From: Mobilibacterium timonense | Lineage (GTDB): Bacteria > Bacillota > Clostridia > Peptostreptococcales > Anaerovoracaceae | Assembly (NCBI RefSeq): GCF_900155555.1 | Contig: NZ_FUHN01000006.1 | Location: forward strand, 372,001 to 436,000 | DNA: 64,000 nucleotides | Reading direction: 5' to 3' | Shown: in pieces, positions 7,808-16,090 of the stretch | How the letters are laid out: each line of letters opens with the position of its first letter | How positions within the stretch are numbered: the stretch's first letter is position 1 | The notes under the pieces: model-generated | Database searches by the model: none | What the model was told of the DNA's origin: nothing | The model's input: the letters and a program-made list of their open reading frames with translations, nothing else | Translations under genes and position numbers: made by a program

Positions 7808-8058
7808 CACGGACGCGCATTTCTGAAGCGGACGCATATTTCTGAAGCGGACGCGCATCTCTGAAGCGGACGCGCATTTCTGAAGCGGACGCGCATTTCT
7901 GAAGCAGACGCGCATCTCTGAAGCGGACGCGCATTTCTGAAGCGGACGCGCATTTCTGAAGCGGACGCGCATCTCTGAAGCAGATGCGCATCTCTGAAGC
8001 GGACGCGCATCTCTGAAGCGGACGCGCATCTCTGAAGCGGACGCAAATCCCTGAAGCG
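7808..8058. repeat. 19-bp tandem array, thirteen units
   Basis: The unit GCGGACGCGCATYTCTGAA recurs without any length change: the word CTGAAG appears at 7823 and then every 19 bases to 8051. Units differ mainly at the T/C position and at two A substitutions. Because 19 is not a multiple of three, the apparent minus-strand frames across it are artefacts. It lies between the end of ppk (minus strand) and rearranged element copy B. A less regular GCGACCCGCTCCCTCG repetition follows to about 8110. Confidence 0.9.
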
Positions 8059-8207
8059 ACCCGCTCCCTCGCGCCGACCCGCTCCCTCGCTCAGGCGGCC
8101 GGGCGCAGGCCGGGCGAATGCTAACAGAGATCGGGGTGCTTGCGCCCTCGCTCAGACGGGCGTAAGCCCAGCATGCAGGTGCAACCACTGCACACGGGCA
8201 CTCAATA

Positions 8208-10370
8208 CTATGCTTTTCCCCCGAGCCTGTCCCACAGCCTCCCGAAGAAGCCTTTTCGGTGGCCCGGATCCGGCTCGTGTATCGAAACCCTCATGAACTC
8301 GTCCTGGCTGCTGCACGGGGAAACGCTGCTCGGGCGGTTACGCTCATAGAGGCCGTTCGGAAGGACGGTGCTGGATTTCACGTCGTCGTGTAGCTGGACC
8401 TTGAGGATCCACTTCAGCTTTTTCTTCAGGTCCTGGTCGTAGACCGGGCAGGCGATCTCCACGCGCCTGTTCAGGTTCCTGGTCATGAGGTCAGCCGATG
8501 ATATGTAGAGCCTGCAGTCGTCACCGCGGCCGAAGCAGTAGATCCTGGCGTGCTCGAGGTAGCGGCCGACGATGCTGACCACGTGGATGTTCTCGGTGTA
8601 ATCCTTGACTCCAGGCAGGATGCAGCAGATACCCCTGATTATCATGTGGATCTCGACTCCTGCGCAGGAAGCCTCCATGAGTTTGTCGATGATCTCACGC
8701 TCGGTCACCGAGTTGGCCTTGATGCAGATGTATCCGTCCGGGCCGAGCTGGATCTGCTGGTCGATCATCTTGATGAGGGCCGGCTTGATGCCAGTCGGAG
8801 ATGCCAGCAGGTGGTTGTAGTGGCCGTCCAGGTTGCTGACCATCATGTTCTGGAAAAAGGATGTTGCGTCCTCGCCGATCTCCCGGGATGCGGTCATGAG
8901 AGAGAGGTCGGTGTACTGGGCGTTGGTCTTTTCGTTGTAGTTACCGGTGCCCACTTGGGTGATGTAGTTCAGCTTTCCTCTTGTTTTCATGGTGATCAGG
9001 CAGATCTTGCTGTGGCACTTGTAGTCTTCAATGCCGTACATCACGGTGCACCCGGAGTCCTCCAGGACCCTGGCCCAGGCGATGTTGTTGGCCTCGTCGA
9101 AGCGGGCTCGGAGCTCCATGAGGACGATGACCTCTTTTCCGTTTTCCGCGGCGTGGCACAGGGCGCGGGCGATCTTCGAGGATGTCGCCAGCCTGTAGAG
9201 GGTGATCTTCATGGATACCACGTCAGGTCTTTCGGCGGCCTCCATCAGGAGGCGCAGGAAAGGATCCACCGAATCGAAGGGGTAGAAGAGCAGGCGATCC
9301 TTCCTCTGGATCTGCTCTATCATGTTTTCGGATGGGCTGAGATCCTCAGGCCATCTCGGTGTGTAGGGTTCGTAGAGCATCTCGGCGGCCTCCTCGGCAG
9401 GAAGCAGCTTTGACAGGCCGAACACATAGCTCATGTTGAGGGGGCATGGATCCTGGAAGACCTGATTTTTGTCAACTCCCACCAGATCTTCCAGCTTGTT
9501 CATGAACTTTCTGGAGATGGGATCGCTGACCTCCAGACGCACTACAGAGAGGCGGTTCCGCAGCTTGAGCATCTGGGAGAACCTCTCCAGGTAGTTTTCC
9601 TCGTTGTCGTCGAACTTATCGTCGTCGAAGTTTATGTCTGCGTTCCTCGTTACGCTTATCACGCAGGACTCCTGAATGGTGTACAGGTCGAACAGAGATG
9701 ATATGAATTCCCGGATGATATTTTCGGTCCGGATGTATCTCAGACCTGGACCCGGAAGTTTGACGTAAGGATCCAGGGTCGTCGGCACGGGAGCCAGCCC
9801 GATGAAGTTCTTTCCATTGGAGTTGGTGAGAAAAGCGGTAACGTAAAGATTTTTGTTGATGAGGTGCGGAATGGGGTGACGGCTGTCGATGACCATCGGA
9901 GATATCACCGACAGGACGTTTATCGCAAAATAGTCCTGGATGAACTGCCTGTCGGTCTTCGTGAGCTGTGAGACAGAAAGGTCACAGATGTCACGCTCGT
10001 TCATTTCCCGCTGGAGCTCCTGATAGATGAAGGACTTCAGGGGCATGAGATCGTGGACGGCATCGTAGACCTTTTCCAGCTGTTCCTCTGCGTTCCAGCC
10101 GGTCTTGTTGTCACGCTCGTCCGGTGAGACCTGGGACATGTCCACCAGGCTTCCGACTCTGACCATGAAAAACTCGTCCAGGTTGCTGGAGAAGATGGAG
10201 ACGAATTTAAGCCGCTCCAGCAATGGAAGACTGTGGTCTCCCGCCTCCTCCAAAACCCTCTGGTTGAACCGAAGCCAGCTCAGCTCACGGTTCTGGGTGT
10301 ACACGAACTGCCGCGGCTGTTCCGACGGGCCGTTCTCGTTTTTTACATTTACTTGATCAATCGCTGACAC
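8208..10370 (-). CDS. ppk: Polyphosphate kinase 1
   Basis: Reversibly transfers the terminal phosphate of ATP to inorganic polyphosphate; found as a membrane-associated or cytosolic oligomer. The 720 residues match the PPK1 length. The N-terminal NRELSWLRFNQRVLEEA and FSSNLDEFFMVR blocks are typical, and the two histidines of the phospholipase-D-like core are seen: H453 in CHSKIC (the phosphorylated one by homology) and H607 in HARIYCFG; SSADLMTRNLNRRVE follows. The start is GTG at 10370, supported by AGAGAGG nine bases upstream. The gene overlaps the 3' end of the exopolyphosphatase gene by 22 bases, so the two are translationally linked and together set polyphosphate level. Long GC-rich repeats follow its stop; no clear terminator is seen. 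Confidence 0.96.
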   Translation of the reverse strand: MSAIDQVNVKNENGPSEQPRQFVYTQNRELSWLRFNQRVLEEAGDHSLPLLERLKFVSIFSSNLDEFFMVRVGSLVDMSQVSPDERDNKTGWNAEEQLEKVYDAVHDLMPLKSFIYQELQREMNERDICDLSVSQLTKTDRQFIQDYFAINVLSVISPMVIDSRHPIPHLINKNLYVTAFLTNSNGKNFIGLAPVPTTLDPYVKLPGPGLRYIRTENIIREFISSLFDLYTIQESCVISVTRNADINFDDDKFDDNEENYLERFSQMLKLRNRLSVVRLEVSDPISRKFMNKLEDLVGVDKNQVFQDPCPLNMSYVFGLSKLLPAEEAAEMLYEPYTPRWPEDLSPSENMIEQIQRKDRLLFYPFDSVDPFLRLLMEAAERPDVVSMKITLYRLATSSKIARALCHAAENGKEVIVLMELRARFDEANNIAWARVLEDSGCTVMYGIEDYKCHSKICLITMKTRGKLNYITQVGTGNYNEKTNAQYTDLSLMTASREIGEDATSFFQNMMVSNLDGHYNHLLASPTGIKPALIKMIDQQIQLGPDGYICIKANSVTEREIIDKLMEASCAGVEIHMIIRGICCILPGVKDYTENIHVVSIVGRYLEHARIYCFGRGDDCRLYISSADLMTRNLNRRVEIACPVYDQDLKKKLKWILKVQLHDDVKSSTVLPNGLYERNRPSSVSPCSSQDEFMRVSIHEPDPGHRKGFFGRLWDRLGGKA

Positions 10371-11248
10371 AGGTATCCCTCTCTTACGCCGTATTTGCTG
10401 ACGATAATCTCGTCGGCCTGGAATTTTTCTGCTATGTGCCTGAGGATAAGGGACCCGGGGATGAGTGTGTGGATGCGTTCAGGCTCGATCCTGAGGATAA
10501 GGTCCCGCACAGGGGTGCCGCCCTTGTAAAAGAACTCGTACAGCTTGTCCAGCTGATATCTGTCGATGGAGGTGCAGCTCTCCGGGAGGTCCAGGTAGCT
10601 GCGGGCGATCTTCATCACCGCTCTCGAGGTACCACCGGTGCACACCAGTGGAGAATACTTGCTGAAGTGGAAATCCTCAGCGCCGTCGATCTTCTCTTTT
10701 ATCTCGTCCTCCATGCGCTGGAAGGAGCCAAGGCCCGGCAGTATCTTCCGGACGTTGTGCTTGAAAAGAGAAAGGGATCCCACTTTGAAGCTGGCGGATT
10801 CCAGGAGCTTTCCGTCCTCGTACTTCACGACCTCGGTGCTGGCACCGCCGATGTCCACGAAGGAACCGTTCCTGATCTTTTCCAGGCCGATCATGGCGCC
10901 TGCGTAACCGTAGGCGGCCTCCTCCTCGCCGCTGATCACCTCGATCTGGTAGCCGGTGGCGCCCTCGATGAAGTGGAGGGCCTCCTCTGTGTTGTCGATG
11001 TTTCTCAGCGAGGCGGTGGCAAAGACATTGGTATTCCTGATCCCCAGTGCGTTCAGCGTGTTCCTGAACTCGGAGAGACCGCTGCACGCGCGGAGGATGC
11101 CGGCGGTGGTGAGCCTGCCGTCCTCAACGTATCCTGCCAGTCCGGCCATGTACTTCTGCTTGAAAAGAACCTTGAAATCGCCGTGCCTCACGTCGAATAC
11201 CGTGAGCCGCATGGAGTTGGAACCGATGTCGATCAGAGCCTGCTGCAT
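10349..11248 (-). CDS. ppx: Ppx/GppA-type exopolyphosphatase
   Basis: A cytosolic phosphatase of the actin-like ASKHA fold that removes phosphate from polyphosphate ends (Ppx) or from pppGpp (GppA). The 299-residue single-module form is the short version common in Gram-positive and other bacteria. IDIGSNSMRL at residues 6-15 is phosphate-binding loop 1, ISGEEEAAYGYAGA near 116 and FVDIGGASTEVV near 136 follow, and VCTGGTSRA near 202 is the adenosine-type motif. The ATG at 11248 has AAAGGAT upstream. It is the first gene of a two-gene minus-strand operon with ppk, overlapping it by 22 bases. Co-transcription of a polymer-making and polymer-degrading enzyme is a common arrangement. Activity on pppGpp cannot be excluded. 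Confidence 0.93.
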   Translation of the reverse strand: MQQALIDIGSNSMRLTVFDVRHGDFKVLFKQKYMAGLAGYVEDGRLTTAGILRACSGLSEFRNTLNALGIRNTNVFATASLRNIDNTEEALHFIEGATGYQIEVISGEEEAAYGYAGAMIGLEKIRNGSFVDIGGASTEVVKYEDGKLLESASFKVGSLSLFKHNVRKILPGLGSFQRMEDEIKEKIDGAEDFHFSKYSPLVCTGGTSRAVMKIARSYLDLPESCTSIDRYQLDKLYEFFYKGGTPVRDLILRIEPERIHTLIPGSLILRHIAEKFQADEIIVSKYGVREGYLCQRLIK

Positions 11249-11337
11249 TTACTTATCCTTTTTTTGTGTGATCGGGCCCGCAGATCCCGGAAATATCCAC
11301 CGGACTATCCCGGCCTCATGTGCAATAACATTTATAA

Positions 11338-11343
11338 ATTATA
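11338..11343 (-). promoter_or_regulatory. -10 box for ppx-ppk
   Basis: On the minus strand TATAAT is read at 11343-11338, about 90 bases before the ppx start codon. No good -35 hexamer is found at normal spacing, so the promoter may need an activator. Confidence 0.45.
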
Positions 11344-11444
11344 GGGTACTGCTGTAAAAACTTATGGAATGCTAACATTAATTCCTTGTTAAATCAAGTT
11401 GCGCACGGTGCGCGGCCGCGGTGGCCGGAGACTCCTTTTCATTG

Positions 11445-11450
11445 TATAAT
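11445..11450 (+). promoter_or_regulatory. -10 box for the S15 hydrolase gene
   Basis: TTGTATAAT ends at 11450, 77 bases before the ATG at 11528. There is no recognisable -35 element, and a GCGCAC..TGCGC hairpin lies just upstream (about 11401-11413). Confidence 0.45.
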
Positions 11451-11527
11451 CAAAAATACGCGGGATGTTCCGCTGCGATGCGGCGGGGCGGTCCTATGGA
11501 CCATACGAACAGAATTGGAGGTTGGTT

Positions 11528-13651
11528 ATGTACGATTCGGATCAGCAGCTGAGACCTGTATTCAAGGATGGCGTGGCGCAGCCGGTATTTCCTTTTACCG
11601 ACGGAAAGACGGGCGCGGCCTACGACAGGAATGCATCGCACGTCGTGAGGTACTGCGTCTACGTGGAGACGGACTTCGACATGGACGGGGATGGAAAAAG
11701 GGACCTGGTAAAAGCCTTCGTTCAGGTGCCGAGGGCAGCGGCTCTCGGGAGCTACAAGGCGCCTGTTGTCTATGAGGCCCGGCCGTATTCCTCCGGCATA
11801 CAGGGGGACGCCTACGACCACATGAAAGAGGTGGACCACGGGAATTTCAAGGCTTTTCCTGACGACGGCCTCGAAAACCAGTGCGGCGGAAGGGCTCCGG
11901 AAAAGGAGATCACCACTCTGGAAGCCGCGGAGATCGCGGATCCTGCAGACTGGTACTACGAGGACAAGGGCAGAGGTGAGGGAGTCACCTGCTACGACAA
12001 CATCGACTTATATGACTACTACCTCGTGAGAGGATATGCGGTGGTCCAGAGCGCCGGGATCGGCACCCTCGGTTCCGAGGGCTTCGAGTACACGGGCTCT
12101 TACTATGAAAGAGACGGATTCAAGGCCGTAGTCGAGTGGCTCCACGGAGACAGGATCGGCTTCGCGGACAGGGCCGGCACCATGGAGGTAAAAGCCGACT
12201 GGTGCAGCGGAAAGGTGGCCATGACTGGGCGGTCCTACGGAGGCACCATGCCTTTTGCAGTTGCCACCACCGGCGTTGAGGGCCTGGAGACCATAGTTCC
12301 TGTCGCGGGCATCGCCGACTGGTACAGCTTCCTGAACCAGCAGGGCGCACAGAGATACTGGCCGCAGGAGATGCTCATGAGCTTCCTGTCTTACTACTGC
12401 TCCAGCCGCTACAACGACCCGGAGCTCACCCCTGAGATGAGGGAGAAGATCCTCAGCTTCCACAACTGGTTCGCGGAGAAGCAGCTGGAGGGCGGATTCG
12501 ATTATGACAGAGAGTTCTGGGATCCGGGCAACTACACACTGAACTGGGAGAAGATCAGGTGCAGCGCGCTCATCATCCACGGCTTCAACGACGAGAACGT
12601 TTCCACGAAGCAGTTCGAGATGATGCACGACTCCTTTGAAAAGGCCGGCAAGGACGTAAAACTGGTACTCCACCAGGGATTCCACTTCACCCCGACCATG
12701 GCCACCAAGGGATACGGCATCTCCGTCGACGGACAGAACTACGATGACCTGGTAAACAAGTGGCTTTCCCACTATCTTTTCGACCAGGAGAACGGCGCCG
12801 AGAACATGCCTGGCGTCCTGGCTCAGGACAACCTGGATCAGCACAACTGGGTGAAGGAAGACAGCTGGCACACCGGCAAAAACATCGCTCTCTCCAGCAC
12901 AGACGCCGGCAACGTAACTCTTGACACGGAATGGAAGGCGGCAGGCGTGGACGCCGACAACTTCGACGAGAAGATGAGCCTCAGCTCCACCAACATGAAC
13001 ATGAGACTCTCAACAGACGAGCTGAAAAAGACTCTCACCATCCAGGGCACCGTCAAGGTCGACTTCAGCGCTGCACTGAAGACCGGGAACAAGGCCACGT
13101 TCTTCGACGGCGAGAACGCAAACGATGCCGACAAGATCACCATGAAGCTCGGCTCAGCCGCCGGAAAAATGGACGACGTAAAGCTTACAGTACTCCTCTG
13201 CGACGTCTGCGACCAGGAGTTCGAGAGCGTTCGTACCACAGATGCATCCAGGAATGTGGTACCGCTCAGGACCGTTGAGGAAAAGGTCATCGACAACGGC
13301 CCAGGCCTGCCGAGATTCGATCGCGTGGAGTTCGAGACCACCTCGAAAAAATACAGAGTCTTTTCCAGGGCATACATCGACCTGTGCAACCCTGACTCCG
13401 GCTACGCCCCGGAGACCTCTGAGAAGAGCATCGAGCTCAATTATGGAGAGTTCCACGACTATCACTGCTACCTGAACGCCACAAGATACACATTGGCGCC
13501 GGGGCACAGGCTGGAGATCGTCATCGGAACGGAGGATCCGGTGAACTGCCTGATCCACAAGAACTACTCCGTGGAGGTCGGCAGTTCCGTTTCCGCAGAG
13601 GTGCCGGTGACGGATATAACGGAAGAAAAAATGGAGATCAGGATGATCTAG
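11528..13651 (+). CDS. Xaa-Pro dipeptidyl-peptidase-like S15/CocE hydrolase
   Basis: An alpha/beta-hydrolase of the S15 type, which removes X-Pro dipeptides from peptides or hydrolyses related esters. No signal peptide is seen, so it should act in the cytosol. The 707 residues fall in the family range. The catalytic serine is S236 in GRSYGGT, the acid is probably D355 in HGFNDENV, and the histidine is H382 or H386 in LHQGFHFTP; the C-terminal ~200 residues form the jelly-roll-like PepX_C domain. The start at 11528 is chosen because TTGGAGG lies seven bases before it; an upstream in-frame extension to 11465 lacks a ribosome site and overlaps the promoter. The gene is single and ends at a strong terminator. 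The choice between dipeptidyl-peptidase and CocE-type esterase needs biochemistry. Confidence 0.88.
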   Translation: MYDSDQQLRPVFKDGVAQPVFPFTDGKTGAAYDRNASHVVRYCVYVETDFDMDGDGKRDLVKAFVQVPRAAALGSYKAPVVYEARPYSSGIQGDAYDHMKEVDHGNFKAFPDDGLENQCGGRAPEKEITTLEAAEIADPADWYYEDKGRGEGVTCYDNIDLYDYYLVRGYAVVQSAGIGTLGSEGFEYTGSYYERDGFKAVVEWLHGDRIGFADRAGTMEVKADWCSGKVAMTGRSYGGTMPFAVATTGVEGLETIVPVAGIADWYSFLNQQGAQRYWPQEMLMSFLSYYCSSRYNDPELTPEMREKILSFHNWFAEKQLEGGFDYDREFWDPGNYTLNWEKIRCSALIIHGFNDENVSTKQFEMMHDSFEKAGKDVKLVLHQGFHFTPTMATKGYGISVDGQNYDDLVNKWLSHYLFDQENGAENMPGVLAQDNLDQHNWVKEDSWHTGKNIALSSTDAGNVTLDTEWKAAGVDADNFDEKMSLSSTNMNMRLSTDELKKTLTIQGTVKVDFSAALKTGNKATFFDGENANDADKITMKLGSAAGKMDDVKLTVLLCDVCDQEFESVRTTDASRNVVPLRTVEEKVIDNGPGLPRFDRVEFETTSKKYRVFSRAYIDLCNPDSGYAPETSEKSIELNYGEFHDYHCYLNATRYTLAPGHRLEIVIGTEDPVNCLIHKNYSVEVGSSVSAEVPVTDITEEKMEIRMI

Positions 13652-13700
13652 AGCGCCGACGCGTCGACGGGAGGATCATGACCACCAGTTGAAGGAGAAG

Positions 13701-13735
13701 AAAAGAGCAGCAGATGGCGGGTCTGCTGCTCTTTT
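13701..13735 (+). terminator. Bidirectional intrinsic terminator
   Basis: AAAAGAGCAGCAGA (13701-13714) and TCTGCTGCTCTTTT (13722-13735) form a perfect fourteen-pair stem with A and T runs on both sides. It can end the S15 gene on the plus strand and the NfeD gene on the minus strand. Confidence 0.85.
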
Positions 13736-13738
13736 CGT

Positions 13739-13825
13739 AAACTCCTATGGAAAACGCAGGCAATTATGCGAAACTCCTATGGAAAACGCAAGATTTTTTG
13801 CAAAAGTCATAGGACTTTTTGCAAA
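13739..13825. repeat. Short direct repeat in the convergent gap
   Basis: The word AAACTCCTATGGAAAACGCA appears twice (about 13739 and 13770), followed by a partly inverted variant (GTCATAGGACTTTTTGC). This lies between two convergent genes and has no coding capacity that can be supported. Confidence 0.55.
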
Positions 13826-13849
13826 GACCGGGAACTGGATCGCTACATC

Positions 13850-14485
13850 TCATTCCGACTGTTCGGGTCCGACACCCAGATCATCTCCTTCAGCCTGGTC
13901 TGCTTCCTCCGGCAGCACGACGATCCTTGATCCCCTGACGTCGGTCGCCTTCACCCGGGCACCCGCCGGAATGACTTTTTTCGAGATGACCTTTACTTTT
14001 TCCCCCTCAAGATCCACAAGTCCTTTGCCGTTTATCTCGCCGACGGCCGTTCCCGCGCGACCGACGAACTTTGATTCCAGGGCCTCCCGCCTGTTGTCCG
14101 CGGCCGTGCTGATCAGTATCTGGATCACGATGGTGATCAGGACGAGCACTGCGGTCATGATCGGCGAAAGCATGAGCAGGGCTATGGCGATGGACACGAT
14201 GATGGCGCCGTTTGCGTTTGAGCCGGCGCTCTGGGATCTGCCGTACCAGAACGGGAGATCAAGGTGCCTTTCCACGGCGAAGATCACGATGGCGTAGACG
14301 TAGAGCAGCAGACCGATGATGTGCAGCCACGAACCGGAAAGCGAGTAGTTGGCTGCGGTCTCCCCGGTTCTGGTGTCAACTCCCAGGCTCGCGATCAGGG
14401 CTGGGATCGTGAGCCTGAAAAGAAAGGTGAGCACGATTATGCCAATGACCTGACTCGGTTTGATGTGTTTGGAAAAGCGTTTCAT
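13850..14485 (-). CDS. NfeD-like membrane protein with C-terminal OB-fold
   Basis: A 211-residue membrane protein. Hydrophobic segments lie near residues 12-35, 50-70 and 90-125, and the last ~75 residues form the small beta-barrel NfeD domain (FVGRAGTAVGEINGKGLVDLEGEKV, then IPAGARVKATDVRGSRIVV). NfeD proteins usually partner stomatin/flotillin-like SPFH proteins or a ClpP-type membrane protease; neither is next door here. The start is placed at 14485 because GGAGGTG precedes it at eight bases; the frame remains open upstream through GC-rich repeat DNA up to 14722, but that extension is low-complexity Ala/Pro/Arg sequence and is rejected. Transcribed alone on the minus strand. Confidence 0.85.
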   Translation of the reverse strand: MKRFSKHIKPSQVIGIIVLTFLFRLTIPALIASLGVDTRTGETAANYSLSGSWLHIIGLLLYVYAIVIFAVERHLDLPFWYGRSQSAGSNANGAIIVSIAIALLMLSPIMTAVLVLITIVIQILISTAADNRREALESKFVGRAGTAVGEINGKGLVDLEGEKVKVISKKVIPAGARVKATDVRGSRIVVLPEEADQAEGDDLGVGPEQSE

Positions 14486-14514
14486 AAGACACCTCCGTTT
14501 CTGAGAGGTCCACG

Positions 14515-14760
14515 GCTTGCGGCGGCGCCAGCATCTGTTTGTGCCAGCCTGCGCCGCTGGCTTCCATGGCGCCGTTGGTGGTTGGCGGGGCCGTTGCTGG
14601 CTCGCGCCGCTGGCAGTTGGCGGGGCAAGGCGCCGGTTGGCGGGGCAAGGCGCCGCGCCGGCTCGCGTCACTGGCGGCTGCCTGATGCTGGTTTGCGCTA
14701 CCGCGTTGTGCGACGCTTGCACTGAAGTGGCTCGCGCCGTTGGCGGTTGCCAGTGCTGTG
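14515..14760. repeat. GC-rich GGCGCC/GCTGGC repeat region
   Basis: Short units such as GGTTGGCGGGGCAAGGCGCC (two copies in tandem near 14630-14652) and GCTCGCGCCGCTGGC recur irregularly. The region lies directly upstream of the NfeD gene. Open frames on both strands are compositional artefacts. Confidence 0.6.
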
Positions 14761-14907
14761 GACTCTCTTCCTGATCCCATATATATCACGAAAAACTCCG
14801 ATGTTAAGAAAAAACGCTCATTAAACGCTCATTTTTCGGGTATACCAACCGTAGAGTCGGGCGGTGAGACCGAATGTCAGAGATTCTGTGATGAGTTGTG
14901 GCCAGAG

Positions 14908-14944
14908 AGCAGTACAGAACGCGATTCCAGTTGAAAGTACTGCT
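14908..14944 (+). repeat. Isolated AGCAGTA-N23-TACTGCT inverted repeat
   Basis: AGCAGTA (14908-14914), 23 bases, then TACTGCT (14938-14944) followed by CG. Arm sequence, spacer length and part of the loop (ATTCCAGTTGAAAG) agree with the units of the array at 42725-43131, 28 kb away. Here it occurs once. No gene is associated; the nearest is the NfeD gene on the other strand. Confidence 0.7.
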
Positions 14945-15079
14945 CGTGGTTGGGCCTTCTTGGTCAGCGCATGCTCCGGGTCTCATATGTGAGTCATATG
15001 ATAGTTAATGTATACGTTCGTGAGACCGATGTGTGTGACCGGTTAAGTAGATGACGTGGGTGAGATGTGCCTGGTGTAT

Positions 15080-15605
15080 GTTTATGCGATACATTGTATG
15101 TGAACATCCACAATTTCGAATGAAATTGTGGATACCGCTTCTTTGAGATGAAGCTTTTCCAGGGGAAACACGGATTTTCGGCGTTTCCCCTGGAAAAGCT
15201 ACCGGTCTATCACCATGAAAAAAGAACAATATAATACAATCCTCGACCTGGCGGCTGCAAGTCGCCAGATGGTCACAGTAAGCAGGCTCTATTAGTCACA
15301 AAATCATATCAGTAAGACTCAATATCTTGATGCTGTGAGACCAGTTCTCGCTTGAAGACAGAATAAAAATGCTTTTTCAATTCATTGCTTCCTCAGTGCC
15401 TCTGATCGCAGAAAAAAATTCCAGGGGAAACGCCGAAAAAGGGGTATGTAGAGTGGAATTAAAATTTTTCATAAAAATACACAGCAGATTTGGGAAACTG
15501 TATTGATGCTTTGAGAGGAAAATTTTCGGAACTGTCTATTTACAATTCCGAAAATTTATGATTGCCTTGCGGTGCGCAGGCGACTGGACGTCGCCTGCGT
15601 TTTTT
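15080..15605 (+). repeat. Dispersed structured element, full copy C
   Basis: About 525 bp with ordered modules: TTTATGC; a 12-bp hairpin ATCCACAATTTC/GAAATTGTGGAT (15106-15133); an 18-bp perfect hairpin of the TTTTCCAGGGGAAAC type (15152-15200); GTCACA and GTGAGACC words; GAATAAAAAT; a TTCCAGGGGAAACGCCGAAAAA block (15419-15440); a 12-bp hairpin AAATTTTCGGAA/TTCCGAAAATTT (15520-15557); and an intrinsic terminator at the end. Copy D at 28467 keeps the order and nearly the same length. There is no coding frame. It may be a structured non-coding RNA or a non-autonomous mobile repeat. Confidence 0.8.
15575..15605 (+). terminator. Terminator module of element C
   Basis: CGCAGGCGAC/GTCGCCTGCG, ten perfect pairs with a five-base loop, then six T residues. 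The same stem ends copy D. Confidence 0.85.
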
Positions 15606-15614
15606 CTCGCTTCA

Positions 15615-15950
15615 AGCGCATCGCGCCTCTCCACGCCAAGCGCATCGCGCCCACGCAGGTGCGGCCAGCACGCGATACAACGACATTAGTGCGCGTATCG
15701 CGGACAACACTTGCAAAACGCGCATCGCGCCTCTCCACGCCAAGCGCATTACGCTCACGCAGGTGCGGCCAGCATGCAATACAACGACATTAGTCCGCGT
15801 ATCGCGGACAACACTTGCAAAACGCGCATCGCGCCTCTCCACGCCAAGCGCATCGCGCCCACGCAGGTGTGGCCAGCACGCGAAGCAACAACATTAGTCC
15901 GCGTATCGCGGACACCACTTGCAAAACGCGCATCACGCGCCGCTTGCGCA
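15615..15950. repeat. 104-bp tandem repeat, three units
   Basis: The word TCGCGCCTCT recurs at 15621, 15725 and 15829, so the period is 104. Each unit contains CGCATCGCGCC, GCAGGTGCGGCCAGCA and, in units two and three, a seven-pair hairpin GTCCGCG-TAT-CGCGGAC. The array begins directly after the terminator of element C and ends before the glycosyltransferase promoter. Frames across it on both strands are artefacts. Confidence 0.85.
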
Positions 15951-16007
15951 TCGCGCTTTTCTGCTCCTGCCGCAAGCGCAACGCGCCGCCCCATCTGCTT
16001 TTAAGGA

Positions 16008-16041
16008 AATCTTAAGGCTGGTGTTCAAGGCCCTTAAGATT
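16008..16041 (+). promoter_or_regulatory. Inverted repeat upstream of the glycosyltransferase operon
   Basis: AATCTTAAGG (16008-16017) and CCTTAAGATT (16032-16041) are perfect complements with a 14-base gap; an extra TTAAGG lies just before. Repeated TTAAG words resemble the direct-repeat boxes of OmpR/PhoP-class regulators, one of which is encoded two genes downstream. Regulation by it is a guess. Confidence 0.4.
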
Positions 16042-16090
16042 GCTTCCCTATACTTGATATCGTTGATCGAGAGAGAAGGAGGCGGAGAAC

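Noticed and set aside
7808-8058. Coding frames with repeated RFRDARPLQ-like peptide on the minus strand
   Set aside because: The 19-bp period shifts the frame each unit so all three frames look alike; there is no ribosome site and the composition is set by the repeat.
8550-9413. 287-codon plus-strand frame inside ppk
   Set aside because: It is the complement of a well-conserved PPK1 gene; the long open frame follows from GC-rich codon usage.
10436-11344. 302-codon plus-strand frame opposite ppx
   Set aside because: Shadow of the Ppx/GppA gene, no ribosome site.
13850-14722. Longer NfeD form beginning at 14722
   Set aside because: The extra ~79 residues are low-complexity repeat DNA, and a strong GGAGGTG ribosome site marks the ATG at 14485.
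15556-16015. Several overlapping frames on both strands across the 104-bp repeats
   Set aside because: Products of GC-rich tandem DNA, no ribosome sites, no domain, and mutual overlap.
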